Below are positions 35,115 to 44,437 of a DNA stretch of 64,000 bases, piece after piece (position 1 is the stretch's first letter; each line of letters starts with the position of its first letter). The stretch comes from Anaerolineae bacterium (lineage in GTDB: Bacteria; Chloroflexota; Anaerolineae; Aggregatilineales; J027), in the NCBI GenBank assembly GCA_008933735.1, contig WBUL01000002.1, positions 273,937 to 337,936 on the forward strand, given 5' to 3'. Under the pieces are notes generated by a model, which made no database searches, was not told the DNA's origin, and worked only from the letters and a program-made list of their open reading frames with translations. A program made the position numbers and the translations under genes.

Positions 35115-38100
35115 TCAGTTCCTTGAGGTTGGAAGCACAAAGGTAAAAGTGCTTCCCTGACCTGTTTCGCTGTCTACCCAGATGCGGCCACCCATCATTT
35201 CAATGAGCTTTTTGCTAATTGCCAGCCCTAACCCTGTTCCGCCATATTCACGGGTTGTGCTGCCATCCGCCTGCCGAAATTCATCAAAAATAATTAACTG
35301 ATCTTCCAGTTTAATCCCGATTCCGGTGTCCTTCACACTCACCCAGACCACTTCCTGGGTTGGATTTTCATCCGGCTTGGGGTTAAGCCGAGTTTCGTTT
35401 TTAAGCTCCACAAATACCTTGATTTCACCTTGTTTGGTGAATTTCACGGCGTTGCTCAATAAATTGGTGATAATCTGGCGCAGGCGCAGCGGGTCAGCCT
35501 GTACAGGCGGAAGGTCATCAGGGATTTCCGCTGCCAGGGTAATTAAGTCGGGCTGAATCTGGCCTTCAATGGCCGTCAAAACACTATGGATCTCCTCACC
35601 CAGATTCACGTTGTCCAGTTCAAGCTGCATCCGACCGGCATCAATTTTGGAAATATCCAGCAGATCATCAATCAGCGCCAGGAGACTACGGCCATTTTTC
35701 AGAATACGCTCGACACGACTGGACTGATTCTCGTTCAAATTCCCATAAATCCCCGTGAGCAGTGCATCAGAAAAACCCAGAATGCTGTTCATGGGGGTGC
35801 GAAGCTCATGCGATACATTCGCCAGAAACTGACTCTTGAGGCGGTTGGCCTGTGCCAGTTCCTCAGCACGCGCTTCTAGTGCCTTAAACAAATCAGCATT
35901 GTCCAGCGCAATCGCAATCTGGCTGGCAAGGAGCTGCGCGATTTCAAGATCTTCATCACTAAAATGGTGGGGGGTGGCTTTGCTGTAAAGCTCCAGCGTA
36001 CCGAACATCCTTACGCCTTTTACAAGCGGAACAAACAAGGCACTTCGCAGATCTTCCGCCCGGATGACATCTGACTGATAGCCTTTGACAGTCTGGCTGA
36101 CTTCCACGTAATACATGGGTTTTCGCCGCTCTTTTTCATCCATCGCCGCGATTTCACCGGGAGTTTTTCTGATAGGAGAACGTCGCTCGCGGATGTAATT
36201 TTCCGACAGACCATAAGCTGCCTGTACGACATAGTTAAAGTTAAACTTATCCGGCATAGACACCGCAACGGCGGGAACGTCAAAAATCGCGGCGGCTTCT
36301 GTAACGACAAGCTCAAGCAGATTCTGCATGACCAGTTCAGAGGTAATCAGGCGTCCAGACTTTTGAATACGTTCCATCTGATACAGACGCCGCTGCTCAC
36401 GTTCAGCCAGACGCACATTCTCAATAGCTAACGCGGCTTGATTCGCCAGGGCTTCGAGCAGTTGCAGGGTTTCCACGTCAAAATGACGATTTTCCCAGCC
36501 AACCTCGACAACCCCGATCATTTTCCCCCGATGGCTGATCGGCGCGAGCGCGGTCACAGCCTTACTTTCCCCAAGCAGATCGTCAAGCTCCTGATGTATC
36601 TTGCTTTTTTGCGAAACATGCGGGGTCACACAAACAATTTCTCCTTCCTTCAGGCTCTGCCAGGTGTCCGGGATGCTTTGCGGGCTGTTCACAATTCCCA
36701 ATACCATCTGTGACGGCTGGCGGTTGGTCAGTGTACGGGCTCGGATAATAAGCCAACCATCATCATTCACCAGGCTGATAAGGGTATTGTCTGCTTCCAT
36801 GGCAGCCTGTACTTCCCGCGCCAATCGTGCTACCAGCGCATCGACACCATGCGCGGCAGAAAGGGTCAGCGCGACCTGGCGCAGCAGCGCCTGTTCGCGG
36901 GCACGACGTTCGGATTCTCGGAATAACCGGGCATTATCAATCGCAATTGCCGCCTGCTGAACGAGCGTCTGTGCCAGTCGAATATCATCCGGCGAAAAAC
37001 GACGAGATTTGCGCCCCTCTGTCCAGAGGATCGCGCCAATAACCCGTTCTCCTATCACCATTGGAACAATTAACTGGCTGAAAATGCCGTCCTGCCGCAA
37101 CTGCTGGCGCTGTTCGGGCAGCGTTCCTTCATCATCGACATAGGCATCAACCGCGCGATGGGTATCCATCGCGTGTTGCAGGGCGGGGTTGTTTATGATG
37201 GTATATGTGGAATGAATTTCGAGTGTTTTCCGTTCTGGATGATAAGTCCGCTGAAGAAATTCGGCCTCAATATGGATCGCATTCTGTGCCGCATTATAGG
37301 TTGCCACGATGCAGCGCGACGTATCCAAAGCGCGTGCCATATGGCGGGCAACCGCGCTCACCAGTTCGCTGTAGTCCAGTATAGAGGTTAAATCCTGACC
37401 AATCTGATGAACAATCCCCTGTTCGAGCAGCCGCTGTTGGGCCTGGTTATACAGCCACGCATTATCAACGGCAGTACTCACCTGGGAGGCCAGGTTTTCA
37501 ATGGCAGCTTTTTCGTTGTCACCAAATTCGTTACCCGCCGCTGTACAGATTTCGATAAATCCGAAAATACGACTGCCGCGTTTTAAGGGCACAATCATGC
37601 AGTTTGCCAGATTTTTCAGATGCTCTTCGGAAGGGTCTATGTGATTTAAAAGAAGCGTTCGCTGGGTTTCCAGCACCCGGCTAAACAAGCTGCGCTCAGC
37701 GACCGGTATTTCTCTGCCAATCTCCAGGGCATTTGATGTATGGCTGACTGTGCAGGCATGACAGGTCATCATGCGATTGTCATCATCCAGCTGGTAAATA
37801 TAAACCGCATTGTAACCCAGATACTGGTGAATGTTTTGCGCGACTGTTCGCAGCAGACCACGCATATCCAGCAGGGCGGTAAATTCCTGCGTAATTCGGT
37901 TGATGACCTGCATAAGGTCAGCCCGCTGGCGCTCACGGATAAATGACTGAGCGCTCGCCAGACTCACCGCAATCTGGCTGGCAATGGCGATTGCCAGATC
38001 ACATTGTGAAGCGGTGAACGCGCCCTCATGACGGTTCAGCACACTGAGAACGCCCAATGTTTCCTGGCGGGTGTTCAAAGGAACCGTCATCACGTTACGG

Positions 38101-39773
38101 CGCGGCAGTTCAAGCGTCGTTGGTGGGTCATTAGAAATGTAAGGCTGCCCGGTATGGAATACCTCGACCTGGTGCCCCGCTCCATTCAGCGGCCAACTCT
38201 TGAGCGACCAATCACGCACGGTTCCATACAGCGAGGGTTCATGCGGTAAAAGTTCGCTGCGGCTGGAATCCGGCAGGAGCAGAAAAGCACCTTCCGCATT
38301 CAACACTTCTGCCATCTCGGCTACTGCCACCTGAAGCATTTCGTCAATCTCAAGTGTGGCCGAGGTAATGGCCGCGATTCGCTGCAACACCTCAGTTTTC
38401 CGAAGCTGTTCCCGTGTATTTTCTAACAACTGATGGTTACGGATAGCCGCCGCAACATGGCTGCCCATTGCCATCAGCAAGCCAGCATCCCGTGACTGAA
38501 AACCATCCGGTTTTTCACCAACCACAAAAATCCCAACCGGATAATTGTGTACCCTCAGAGGAGCTATCAGAATATTCGAGAGATGATTTACCTGGGCGAT
38601 CTTCTGGAAGTTTTCGGGAAGATCGCTGAGATCGTTGAAAAAACGAGGCTGCGGACTGTTAAACACTTCAGCAAGCGGGCTGTTCTCATGTTGAACCAGA
38701 AAGGGTACCTCTCGGTAGACTTCTGAAAACCCGAAACCTCCAGATTTCTGACGGTAGATCAGTGTGTCCGATTCTGGGTTGTAAAGCAGTACTGCGCCCG
38801 CCTTAACCTTCAGGATCTCCCGGCAAAGTTGCAGTACCTGCTTCAGCATATCATCCAGCTCGGAAGTCGTTGCGGTAATCGTGGCGATTTCCAGTAAAAT
38901 GTTTGTCTCTTGCAGCCGTTTCTGGGTATCGTAAAGCAGCAGTTGGTTATCAATTGCCAGCGCCATATGATTGAGCGACAGTTCAGCGGCCTCAACATCT
39001 TCCTGGGTAAAAGGCTGACCTTCATGCAGGCGCATCAGAAACGCCGCGCCAAAGGCTCTGCCCCGTGCAATCAGCGGCACAGCGACCAGGGCTTTTGCAC
39101 CATATTCCTCAATCAGCGGGGTCGGATGTTGTTCAAGCTCACCAGGGGAATGAATAAATATAGGCTGCATCGTCTGAACAATATGCGGCGTAAGCGAAGG
39201 TACTCCGACGGGGCGCTTACGCTCATCCAAAAATGTCTGCTCATCAATACCCCACGCTGCCAGACGGCGAGTTCGTTTCTCGGCACTGTCCCACAAAGTG
39301 ATTGCACAGATGTCTGCCGCAAACAGCTTCGCCATACGTTCAGCCATCCCTGGCAGCAGTTTTTCCCATTGGCTGCTCTGGGTCGCAATCTGCGAAATTT
39401 CATGATGAATGCTGATTTCCTGCTGAGCGCCGCTAAGTTCATGCTGAAGCCGGTCATTTTCCAGCAGCAAACCCAACTGCTCTGCTCCCATCTCTAAAAC
39501 GGCTATCTGCCTCTTTTTGAACGTTCCAGCCGCCTGTAACACCCCGTAAAACTGCTGCTTTCGCTGCACGGGAACGGCAAGCAAATTGGGGAGCGTATCT
39601 TTAATCAAGACCGAGGTGCGTGTATGGATCACTTGATCAAGCAGTGGAGCCGAAAAAACCGCATCGCTTGGGATAGGCTGCCAGGTATCTGCACGGAAAA
39701 ACAGGGCGACTTGCTCCGCAGGCAAAATCTCTTGCAAACGAGTGAGGACAGACATAATCGAAGAGATGGGCAT
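35115..39773 (-). CDS. Eight-GAF-domain histidine kinase
   Basis: 1552 residues from ATG 39773. The longer frame from 39857 would include the promoter. I count eight GAF domains, each about 160 residues with the helix and ending strand/helix (for example ASQIAIALDNADLF, LASQVSTAVDNAWLY), then HisKA near residue 1310 with H-box NVSHELRTPMNSILGFSDALL, and a HATPase_c domain with N-box LLSNAVKFTKQGE, G1 KDTGIGIKL and G2 [11 protein letters not shown]. It lacks transmembrane helices and is expected to be cytoplasmic. GAF domains bind cyclic nucleotides, chromophores or act as redox/gas sensors; which of these applies cannot be said. No CxC or conserved cysteine for bilin was picked out. It opens the five-gene operon and is divergent from the receiver genes. 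Confidence 0.9.
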   Translation of the reverse strand: MPISSIMSVLTRLQEILPAEQVALFFRADTWQPIPSDAVFSAPLLDQVIHTRTSVLIKDTLPNLLAVPVQRKQQFYGVLQAAGTFKKRQIAVLEMGAEQLGLLLENDRLQHELSGAQQEISIHHEISQIATQSSQWEKLLPGMAERMAKLFAADICAITLWDSAEKRTRRLAAWGIDEQTFLDERKRPVGVPSLTPHIVQTMQPIFIHSPGELEQHPTPLIEEYGAKALVAVPLIARGRAFGAAFLMRLHEGQPFTQEDVEAAELSLNHMALAIDNQLLLYDTQKRLQETNILLEIATITATTSELDDMLKQVLQLCREILKVKAGAVLLYNPESDTLIYRQKSGGFGFSEVYREVPFLVQHENSPLAEVFNSPQPRFFNDLSDLPENFQKIAQVNHLSNILIAPLRVHNYPVGIFVVGEKPDGFQSRDAGLLMAMGSHVAAAIRNHQLLENTREQLRKTEVLQRIAAITSATLEIDEMLQVAVAEMAEVLNAEGAFLLLPDSSRSELLPHEPSLYGTVRDWSLKSWPLNGAGHQVEVFHTGQPYISNDPPTTLELPRRNVMTVPLNTRQETLGVLSVLNRHEGAFTASQCDLAIAIASQIAVSLASAQSFIRERQRADLMQVINRITQEFTALLDMRGLLRTVAQNIHQYLGYNAVYIYQLDDDNRMMTCHACTVSHTSNALEIGREIPVAERSLFSRVLETQRTLLLNHIDPSEEHLKNLANCMIVPLKRGSRIFGFIEICTAAGNEFGDNEKAAIENLASQVSTAVDNAWLYNQAQQRLLEQGIVHQIGQDLTSILDYSELVSAVARHMARALDTSRCIVATYNAAQNAIHIEAEFLQRTYHPERKTLEIHSTYTIINNPALQHAMDTHRAVDAYVDDEGTLPEQRQQLRQDGIFSQLIVPMVIGERVIGAILWTEGRKSRRFSPDDIRLAQTLVQQAAIAIDNARLFRESERRAREQALLRQVALTLSAAHGVDALVARLAREVQAAMEADNTLISLVNDDGWLIIRARTLTNRQPSQMVLGIVNSPQSIPDTWQSLKEGEIVCVTPHVSQKSKIHQELDDLLGESKAVTALAPISHRGKMIGVVEVGWENRHFDVETLQLLEALANQAALAIENVRLAEREQRRLYQMERIQKSGRLITSELVMQNLLELVVTEAAAIFDVPAVAVSMPDKFNFNYVVQAAYGLSENYIRERRSPIRKTPGEIAAMDEKERRKPMYYVEVSQTVKGYQSDVIRAEDLRSALFVPLVKGVRMFGTLELYSKATPHHFSDEDLEIAQLLASQIAIALDNADLFKALEARAEELAQANRLKSQFLANVSHELRTPMNSILGFSDALLTGIYGNLNENQSSRVERILKNGRSLLALIDDLLDISKIDAGRMQLELDNVNLGEEIHSVLTAIEGQIQPDLITLAAEIPDDLPPVQADPLRLRQIITNLLSNAVKFTKQGEIKVFVELKNETRLNPKPDENPTQEVVWVSVKDTGIGIKLEDQLIIFDEFRQADGSTTREYGGTGLGLAISKKLIEMMGGRIWVDSETGQGSTFTFVLPTSRN

Positions 39774-39810
39774 TGTGTACAGAGACTCACAGTTTTCGAC
39801 GTATAACCTT

Positions 39811-39838
39811 ATCATATTGGCATGAGATAAACTTGCAA
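39811..39838 (-). promoter_or_regulatory. Predicted promoter of the eight-GAF kinase operon
   Basis: Minus-strand TTGCAA (39833-39838), 16 bases, TATGAT (39811-39816). The start at 39773 follows about 38 bases later. This operon spans five tightly coupled genes down to 29730. Confidence 0.5.
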
Positions 39839-39954
39839 AGTAGCTTTTTATCATCAAGGGGAAAAAATATATAGAATTTTATAGGTGTTGTCTGACTAAA
39901 TACGCTACAATGTGGCCTGTAGAATCTTTGTGCATTGATGGAGATGGCAGCCGG

Positions 39955-40320
39955 ATGCCAAAACGAATCCTTGTTGTGGAAGATAATCCTGATAACCGTA
40001 TTTTGATTACCGATGTGCTGACCTCGCTCAATTACGAAGTCCTGGTTGCAGTAGACGGTGAGGAAGGGGTACGGAAAGCCGAATCCGAGGTTCCCGACCT
40101 GATCTTAATGGATTTATCCCTGCCGCAAATGGACGGGTGGACAGCCACAGGACACATCAAGTCTAATCCTGAGCTTCAGCATATTCCCATTGTTGCCTTG
40201 ACTGCCCACGCGATGGTCGGCGACCGCGAACGAGCGCTGGAAGCAGGCTGTGATGACTATGTGTCCAAACCGATTGACTTGCGAGAGCTGGCAAGCAAGT
40301 TGGCGCAATATCTGGAGTAG
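39955..40320 (+). CDS. Single-domain receiver protein (CheY/DivK-like)
   Basis: 121 residues from ATG 39955 (MPKRILVVEDNPDN); the longer frame from 39910 adds a non-receiver lead. A complete receiver with acidic pair E9/D10, phospho-acceptor D53 (LILMDLSLPQ), T83 and K105 (YVSKPID). There is no output domain. It is divergent from the eight-GAF kinase by about 180 bases and is followed after eight bases by a receiver-cyclase, so it could shuttle phosphate between the kinase and other regulators. DivK-like proteins in this phylum often work with polar or GAF kinases; the specific role here is inferred. Confidence 0.93.
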   Translation: MPKRILVVEDNPDNRILITDVLTSLNYEVLVAVDGEEGVRKAESEVPDLILMDLSLPQMDGWTATGHIKSNPELQHIPIVALTAHAMVGDRERALEAGCDDYVSKPIDLRELASKLAQYLE

Positions 40321-40328
40321 GATTTTGT

Positions 40329-41366
40329 GTGAAAATTCTAATCGCTGAAGACAACGCTGACAGCCGCGAACTACTTACTGAAATCCTCGAATCATTGGGG
40401 CATCAGGTTGTGGTCGCTTATGATGGGGTTCACGCCCTGGAACTTTATAATGCGGAAAGCCCGGATTTGTGCATTTTAGATGTGGACATGCCGCGCAAGT
40501 CTGGGTTTGAGGTGGTTGAAGTTCTCAAAAGCCGCCCCGACACCGCTGCCACACCCGTGATCATGCTGACTGCTCAGGGAGGTGTTGAATCACGGGTCAA
40601 GGGGTTAGGGTTGGGAGCAGACGACTACCTGACCAAACCATTTAATCCGCGTGAGCTGATCGCTCGTGTCAAAACCCGCCTGAAAGCTAAAGCCGAAACG
40701 GATGATCTCCGCCAGCAGCGCGAAGTCATTCGGAATACCTTTTCCAGATATGTGGCGCAGGAAATCATCGACTGGATGATGGAAAATCCCTCAAAAATAT
40801 CGCTGGGAGGGCAGCTACGCCAAATTACCGTTTTATTTGCAGATCTGGAAGGTTTTACCAGTGTTTCCGAAAATGCTAATCCGGTAGAGCTTTTAAACAT
40901 CCTGAATCAATATCACGGCCTGCTGGTCAGCCTGGTCAAGCGGAACGGCGGCACGATTGATAAGTTCCTGGGAGACGGGTTGATGGCACTTTTTAATGCG
41001 CCAATTGACCTGGAAGACCACGTATATAAAGCTGTCAGAACTGCTTTGGAAGTCAGAAATGCTTTACCTCTCTTTCACGCAGAGCTGGATGAGCGTTTTC
41101 GCCTGGGGGTCAACATTGGAATTCACACTGGCACGGCCGTTGTCGGTAATGTAGGCGCATCCGACTTAATGGACTACACTGCCGTCGGTGATACGGTCAA
41201 CCTGGCCGCCCGCTTACAGGGTTTGAGTCACAATAATGAAATCACCATTTCTGAGGATGTCTATCAGGCCATTTCCGAACGTGTTCAGGCGGAAAGCATT
41301 GGCTCGCAAACCGTAAAAGGACGCGGTAAGCCGGTCGTAGTCTATCATGTCTTAGGCTTTAAATGA
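40329..41366 (+). CDS. Receiver-class III adenylate cyclase
   Basis: 345 residues, start GTG 40329. Receiver at 1-120 with E7/D8, D51 (LCILDVDMPRKSGF), T81 and K103 (YLTKPFN). The class III cyclase (about 145-345) keeps both metal Asp (LFADLEGFTSVSEN, FLGDGLMALFN), Lys before FLGD and Asp in AVGDTVNLAARL, so it should be an adenylate cyclase. It differs from the cyclase at 10904 by lacking a GAF domain. It follows the CheY-like gene by eight bases and its last four bases (ATGA) overlap the next gene, so the three form one operon. cAMP targets are not seen in this window. Confidence 0.9.
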   Translation: MKILIAEDNADSRELLTEILESLGHQVVVAYDGVHALELYNAESPDLCILDVDMPRKSGFEVVEVLKSRPDTAATPVIMLTAQGGVESRVKGLGLGADDYLTKPFNPRELIARVKTRLKAKAETDDLRQQREVIRNTFSRYVAQEIIDWMMENPSKISLGGQLRQITVLFADLEGFTSVSENANPVELLNILNQYHGLLVSLVKRNGGTIDKFLGDGLMALFNAPIDLEDHVYKAVRTALEVRNALPLFHAELDERFRLGVNIGIHTGTAVVGNVGASDLMDYTAVGDTVNLAARLQGLSHNNEITISEDVYQAISERVQAESIGSQTVKGRGKPVVVYHVLGFK

Positions 41367-42397
41367 TGGTATCAGGTCTGATTCTGGTAACGCCCACCCC
41401 TCCAGACCAGACGTCAATGACCGAACTGGCGGCGGAAGGCATTAACCTGGTCACCGAACCCGATACGACACGTCTGGAGCCGTATCAGACACAACCACTG
41501 CGTGCCGTTGTTGTAAATGCTGATGGTCACCTGGAAGATACGCCGCACCTGTGTGAGGCTATTCGCCCACAGTTCTCCGGCATACCGCTTCTTGCCGTTA
41601 CCGCCCATTATTCGGAAGCGCGATTGGCGGCTTTGAAAGCAGGAGCGGACGACCTGCTCACTGCCCCTTTAGACCCCGCAGAACTGCGCTGGCGGCTCAA
41701 ACAGGCTGAACGCCTCGCGGAATATACACACTGGGCAGGGCTGTCAAACATCCTGATCCATGACCTGAAAAGCCCTCTTGGGACGGTGGTGTCCAGCCTG
41801 GAAGTTCTGCGTGAACTTTTGGAGGATGAATACGGAAGAAATTTAATTGATAACTCGCTGCGGGCCATACGCCGCCAATCGGAACTGCTGGATGCGGGGC
41901 TCGATTATATCCTGCTGAGAAATCGATCCTACGTCCCCGAATTCCAGCCAGTCTCTCTGCGAGATGTGGTCAGTATTCTGAAAGAACACATGAGCGCGGC
42001 ATTATTAATGAAAGAAATGATGCTGGAATGCACGCTGCCGGATGTTCTGCCGCCTGTTCGTGCGGATTATGATCTGTTGGTGCGGGTGCTCAAGGCTATT
42101 CTGGATACGTCCATCAAATTCTCCTTGCGAAAAAGCATCGTTACCCTGACCATCCATCTTGAAGCGCCACACGCAGTGCTTGTGATGACTGACCGGGGAC
42201 GGGAGATACTTCCAGACTATGAACAAACGCTTTTTCATATTGCCCACCAATGGGACGCACGGATGGCGGGCAGTCGCAGTACGGTCGCGCTGAATTTACC
42301 GTTCGCCAGAGCCGCGCTTCAACTTATGGAAGGAACCATTACCGCTTTTAGCAGCAGCGGTCTGACAACGTTCCGCCTGACTATTCCCCTGGCATAA
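41363..42397 (+). CDS. Degenerate receiver-histidine kinase protein (pseudokinase)
   Basis: 344 residues, overlapping the preceding gene by four bases (ATGA). The N-terminal 110 residues have a receiver fold, but the phospho-acceptor is N52 (VVVNADG) and the conserved Lys is replaced (LLTAPLD), so it should not accept phosphate. A HisKA-type helix has the H-box ILIHDLKSPLG with H133 kept. The ATPase domain lacks the N-box Asn (LDTSIKFS in place of LxNAIKFS) and has TDRGREI in place of the usual G1 DxGxGI, so ATP binding and autophosphorylation are doubtful. It is probably a scaffold, phosphatase or phosphotransfer partner for the kinase/receiver set encoded around it. Confidence 0.8.
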   Translation: MMVSGLILVTPTPPDQTSMTELAAEGINLVTEPDTTRLEPYQTQPLRAVVVNADGHLEDTPHLCEAIRPQFSGIPLLAVTAHYSEARLAALKAGADDLLTAPLDPAELRWRLKQAERLAEYTHWAGLSNILIHDLKSPLGTVVSSLEVLRELLEDEYGRNLIDNSLRAIRRQSELLDAGLDYILLRNRSYVPEFQPVSLRDVVSILKEHMSAALLMKEMMLECTLPDVLPPVRADYDLLVRVLKAILDTSIKFSLRKSIVTLTIHLEAPHAVLVMTDRGREILPDYEQTLFHIAHQWDARMAGSRSTVALNLPFARAALQLMEGTITAFSSSGLTTFRLTIPLA

Positions 42398-42443
42398 ATT
42401 ATTAACCCTTGTCATAGGGTACAATAACCTCAAAGGATGACCT

Positions 42444-43481
42444 ATGCGAGCAGTTGTTTTATACGAAAATGGCCCGGCAGAAAACCTAAAATATATTGAA
42501 GATCATCCCCTCCCCGAACCCGGCCCAGGGCAGGTTAGAGTTCGGTTGCACGCAGCGGCGCTGAATCGTCTGGACTGGTGGATGCGGGTTGGCGTCCCTG
42601 GTTACAAAACACCGCTGCCCACGATTCTTGGAGCCGACGCAGCCGGAGTGATTGATAAACTTGGTGAAGGAGTAGCCGGCTGGCAGATCGGTGACCGGGT
42701 TGCCCTCGACCCCGGCGAGGTAAGCTGCGATGGCTGCGAATTCTGCCAGCGTGGGATGGAAAATCTGTGTCGCAATTATCATATTGTGGGTGAACAAACG
42801 ACCGGAACCTATTGTGAATATCGGCTATATCCGATCAGAAATTTACTGGCACTGCCGGAAGAAGTCAGCTTTGCGGCAGCGGCTGCCGCGAGTCTCGTTT
42901 TTCTGACCGCATGGCACAGCATGATTACACGCGGCAGTGTGAAACCGGGCGAAAGCGTTCTGATTATTGGTGCGGGTGGCGGCGTGAACACCGCCTGCCT
43001 GCAAATTGCCAAAATGATGGGCTGCACCACCTATGTCGTTGGCAGCAGCGCAGCCAAATGCACCCGCGCGGAAGAATTAGGGGCGGATTATGTATTTGAC
43101 CGTTCGCAGGATTCGGAGTGGGGGAAGGCTGTCTTTAAGGCAACGGGGAAACGCGGCGCAGATGTCGTCATTGATAATGTTGGCGCCCCCACGATGATGC
43201 AGAGCGTTCGGGCAGTGCGTCCGGGTGGGCGGGTGCTCACGGTTGGCAACACTGGCGGCCCAACGTTTGAGTTAGATAACCGGTACCTGTTTTTCCGCCA
43301 TGTGAGCATTATTGGCAGTACAATGGGATCACATGCTGATTACATGGATGTCATGCGCCTGATCTTCGCAGGCAAGCTAAAAGCTGTCATCAGCGAAACC
43401 TATCGCCTTGAGAATATAGTAGAAGCGCATCGTGTCCTTGAAACAGGCAGCGTATTCGGGAAAATCGTGATAGAGATTTAG
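42444..43481 (+). CDS. Zinc-dependent MDR-family alcohol dehydrogenase
   Basis: 345 residues of the medium-chain dehydrogenase/reductase fold. The structural zinc site has Cys in CDGCEFCQRGMENLC, and the NAD(P) site is IIGAGGGVNTACLQIAKMMG. The usual catalytic-zinc Cys of ADHs is replaced by the LNRLDWWMRVGVPG stretch, closer to quinone oxidoreductase-like members, so an alcohol, aldehyde or enone substrate is possible. AGGA lies six bases before the ATG. It follows the signalling genes and precedes the SPFH gene by 11 bases. Confidence 0.85.
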   Translation: MRAVVLYENGPAENLKYIEDHPLPEPGPGQVRVRLHAAALNRLDWWMRVGVPGYKTPLPTILGADAAGVIDKLGEGVAGWQIGDRVALDPGEVSCDGCEFCQRGMENLCRNYHIVGEQTTGTYCEYRLYPIRNLLALPEEVSFAAAAAASLVFLTAWHSMITRGSVKPGESVLIIGAGGGVNTACLQIAKMMGCTTYVVGSSAAKCTRAEELGADYVFDRSQDSEWGKAVFKATGKRGADVVIDNVGAPTMMQSVRAVRPGGRVLTVGNTGGPTFELDNRYLFFRHVSIIGSTMGSHADYMDVMRLIFAGKLKAVISETYRLENIVEAHRVLETGSVFGKIVIEI

Positions 43482-43492
43482 AGAGAGGTGTT

Positions 43493-44437
43493 ATGGGACT
43501 GCTACCCGTCATTGTCGTTAACCAATCTGAAGTCGTTATCATTGAATATCTGGGAAGATACAGCCGTATCGGCGAAACGGGTGTCAATTTTATGATCCCG
43601 TTTGTTGAAAGTCTGAAAACCCTTGAATATACCGAACAGGTCTTGAATGCTCAGGGGCAGGTGCTTGGACGGCGCAAGCGCCGCACCAACCGGATTGACT
43701 TACGTGAAAGTATTCTGAATTTTCCCGCGCAGGATGTCATTACCAAGGATAATGTCACGATGCGAATTGACGCCATCCTGTATTATCGTATCATCGACCC
43801 GGTCAAAGTGGCCTACGCTATCAACGACTTTACCGATGCCATCGAAAAACTCACCCAAACCACCCTACGGAATGTAGTGGGGGAGCTTGAACTTGACCAG
43901 ACTCTGAGTTCCCGCGAGTTAATTAACACTCGCATCCGGCAGGTGGTCGATCAGGTAACCGACAAATGGGGAGTGGATGTGACCCGCGTCGAATTACAGG
44001 ACATCCAGCCGCCAGAGCGCATCGCGCAGACGATGGAATTGCAGATGACTGCTGAGCGTCGCAAACGGGCGGATGTGCTGGAGGCAGAAGGTCAGAAGCA
44101 GGCTGCCTCCCTGCGGGCAGAGGGACAGGCCGAAGCCCGTGTCAAAGAGGCAGAAGGTGAAGCACAGGCAACGATACGCGAGGCCGAAGCACAGGCGATG
44201 GCACGAGTCCGGCGGGCCCAGGCAGAAGCTGAATCCATCCGGCTGATCCGAGACGCGATTGGTGAAGAAAGCCTGGTTCAGTATCTGATTGCGCTGCGTT
44301 ATCTGGAAACCCTGCCCACTGTCGCCAGCAGTCCTGCATCGAAAGTGTTTATCCCGTATGAAGCAACCGGTGTTCTCAGCTCGCTGGGGTCACTGCGGGA
44401 GCTTTTTAACCAGCATGAAGGAAACGTCCCCGAATGA
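43493..44437 (+). CDS. SPFH/stomatin-family protein lacking the usual membrane anchor
   Basis: 314 residues. The SPFH domain starts almost at residue 1 (QSEVVIIEYLGRYSRI, NFMIPFVESLKTLEY) and a long charged coiled coil (about 190-255, Glu/Ala-rich, LRAEGQAEARVKEAEGEA) follows. Family members such as stomatin/HflK/QmcA normally have an N-terminal membrane helix, which is absent here: the first eight residues after the start are only MGLLPVIV, hydrophobic but short. It may attach in another way or be cytoplasmic. The start follows AGAGAGGT, about four bases away. It overlaps the following hypothetical gene by four bases. Confidence 0.88.
   Translation: MGLLPVIVVNQSEVVIIEYLGRYSRIGETGVNFMIPFVESLKTLEYTEQVLNAQGQVLGRRKRRTNRIDLRESILNFPAQDVITKDNVTMRIDAILYYRIIDPVKVAYAINDFTDAIEKLTQTTLRNVVGELELDQTLSSRELINTRIRQVVDQVTDKWGVDVTRVELQDIQPPERIAQTMELQMTAERRKRADVLEAEGQKQAASLRAEGQAEARVKEAEGEAQATIREAEAQAMARVRRAQAEAESIRLIRDAIGEESLVQYLIALRYLETLPTVASSPASKVFIPYEATGVLSSLGSLRELFNQHEGNVPE

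Noticed and set aside
38910..39497. 195-codon plus-strand frame in the GAF kinase
   Set aside because: Antisense to GAF domains, no motif, no ribosome site.
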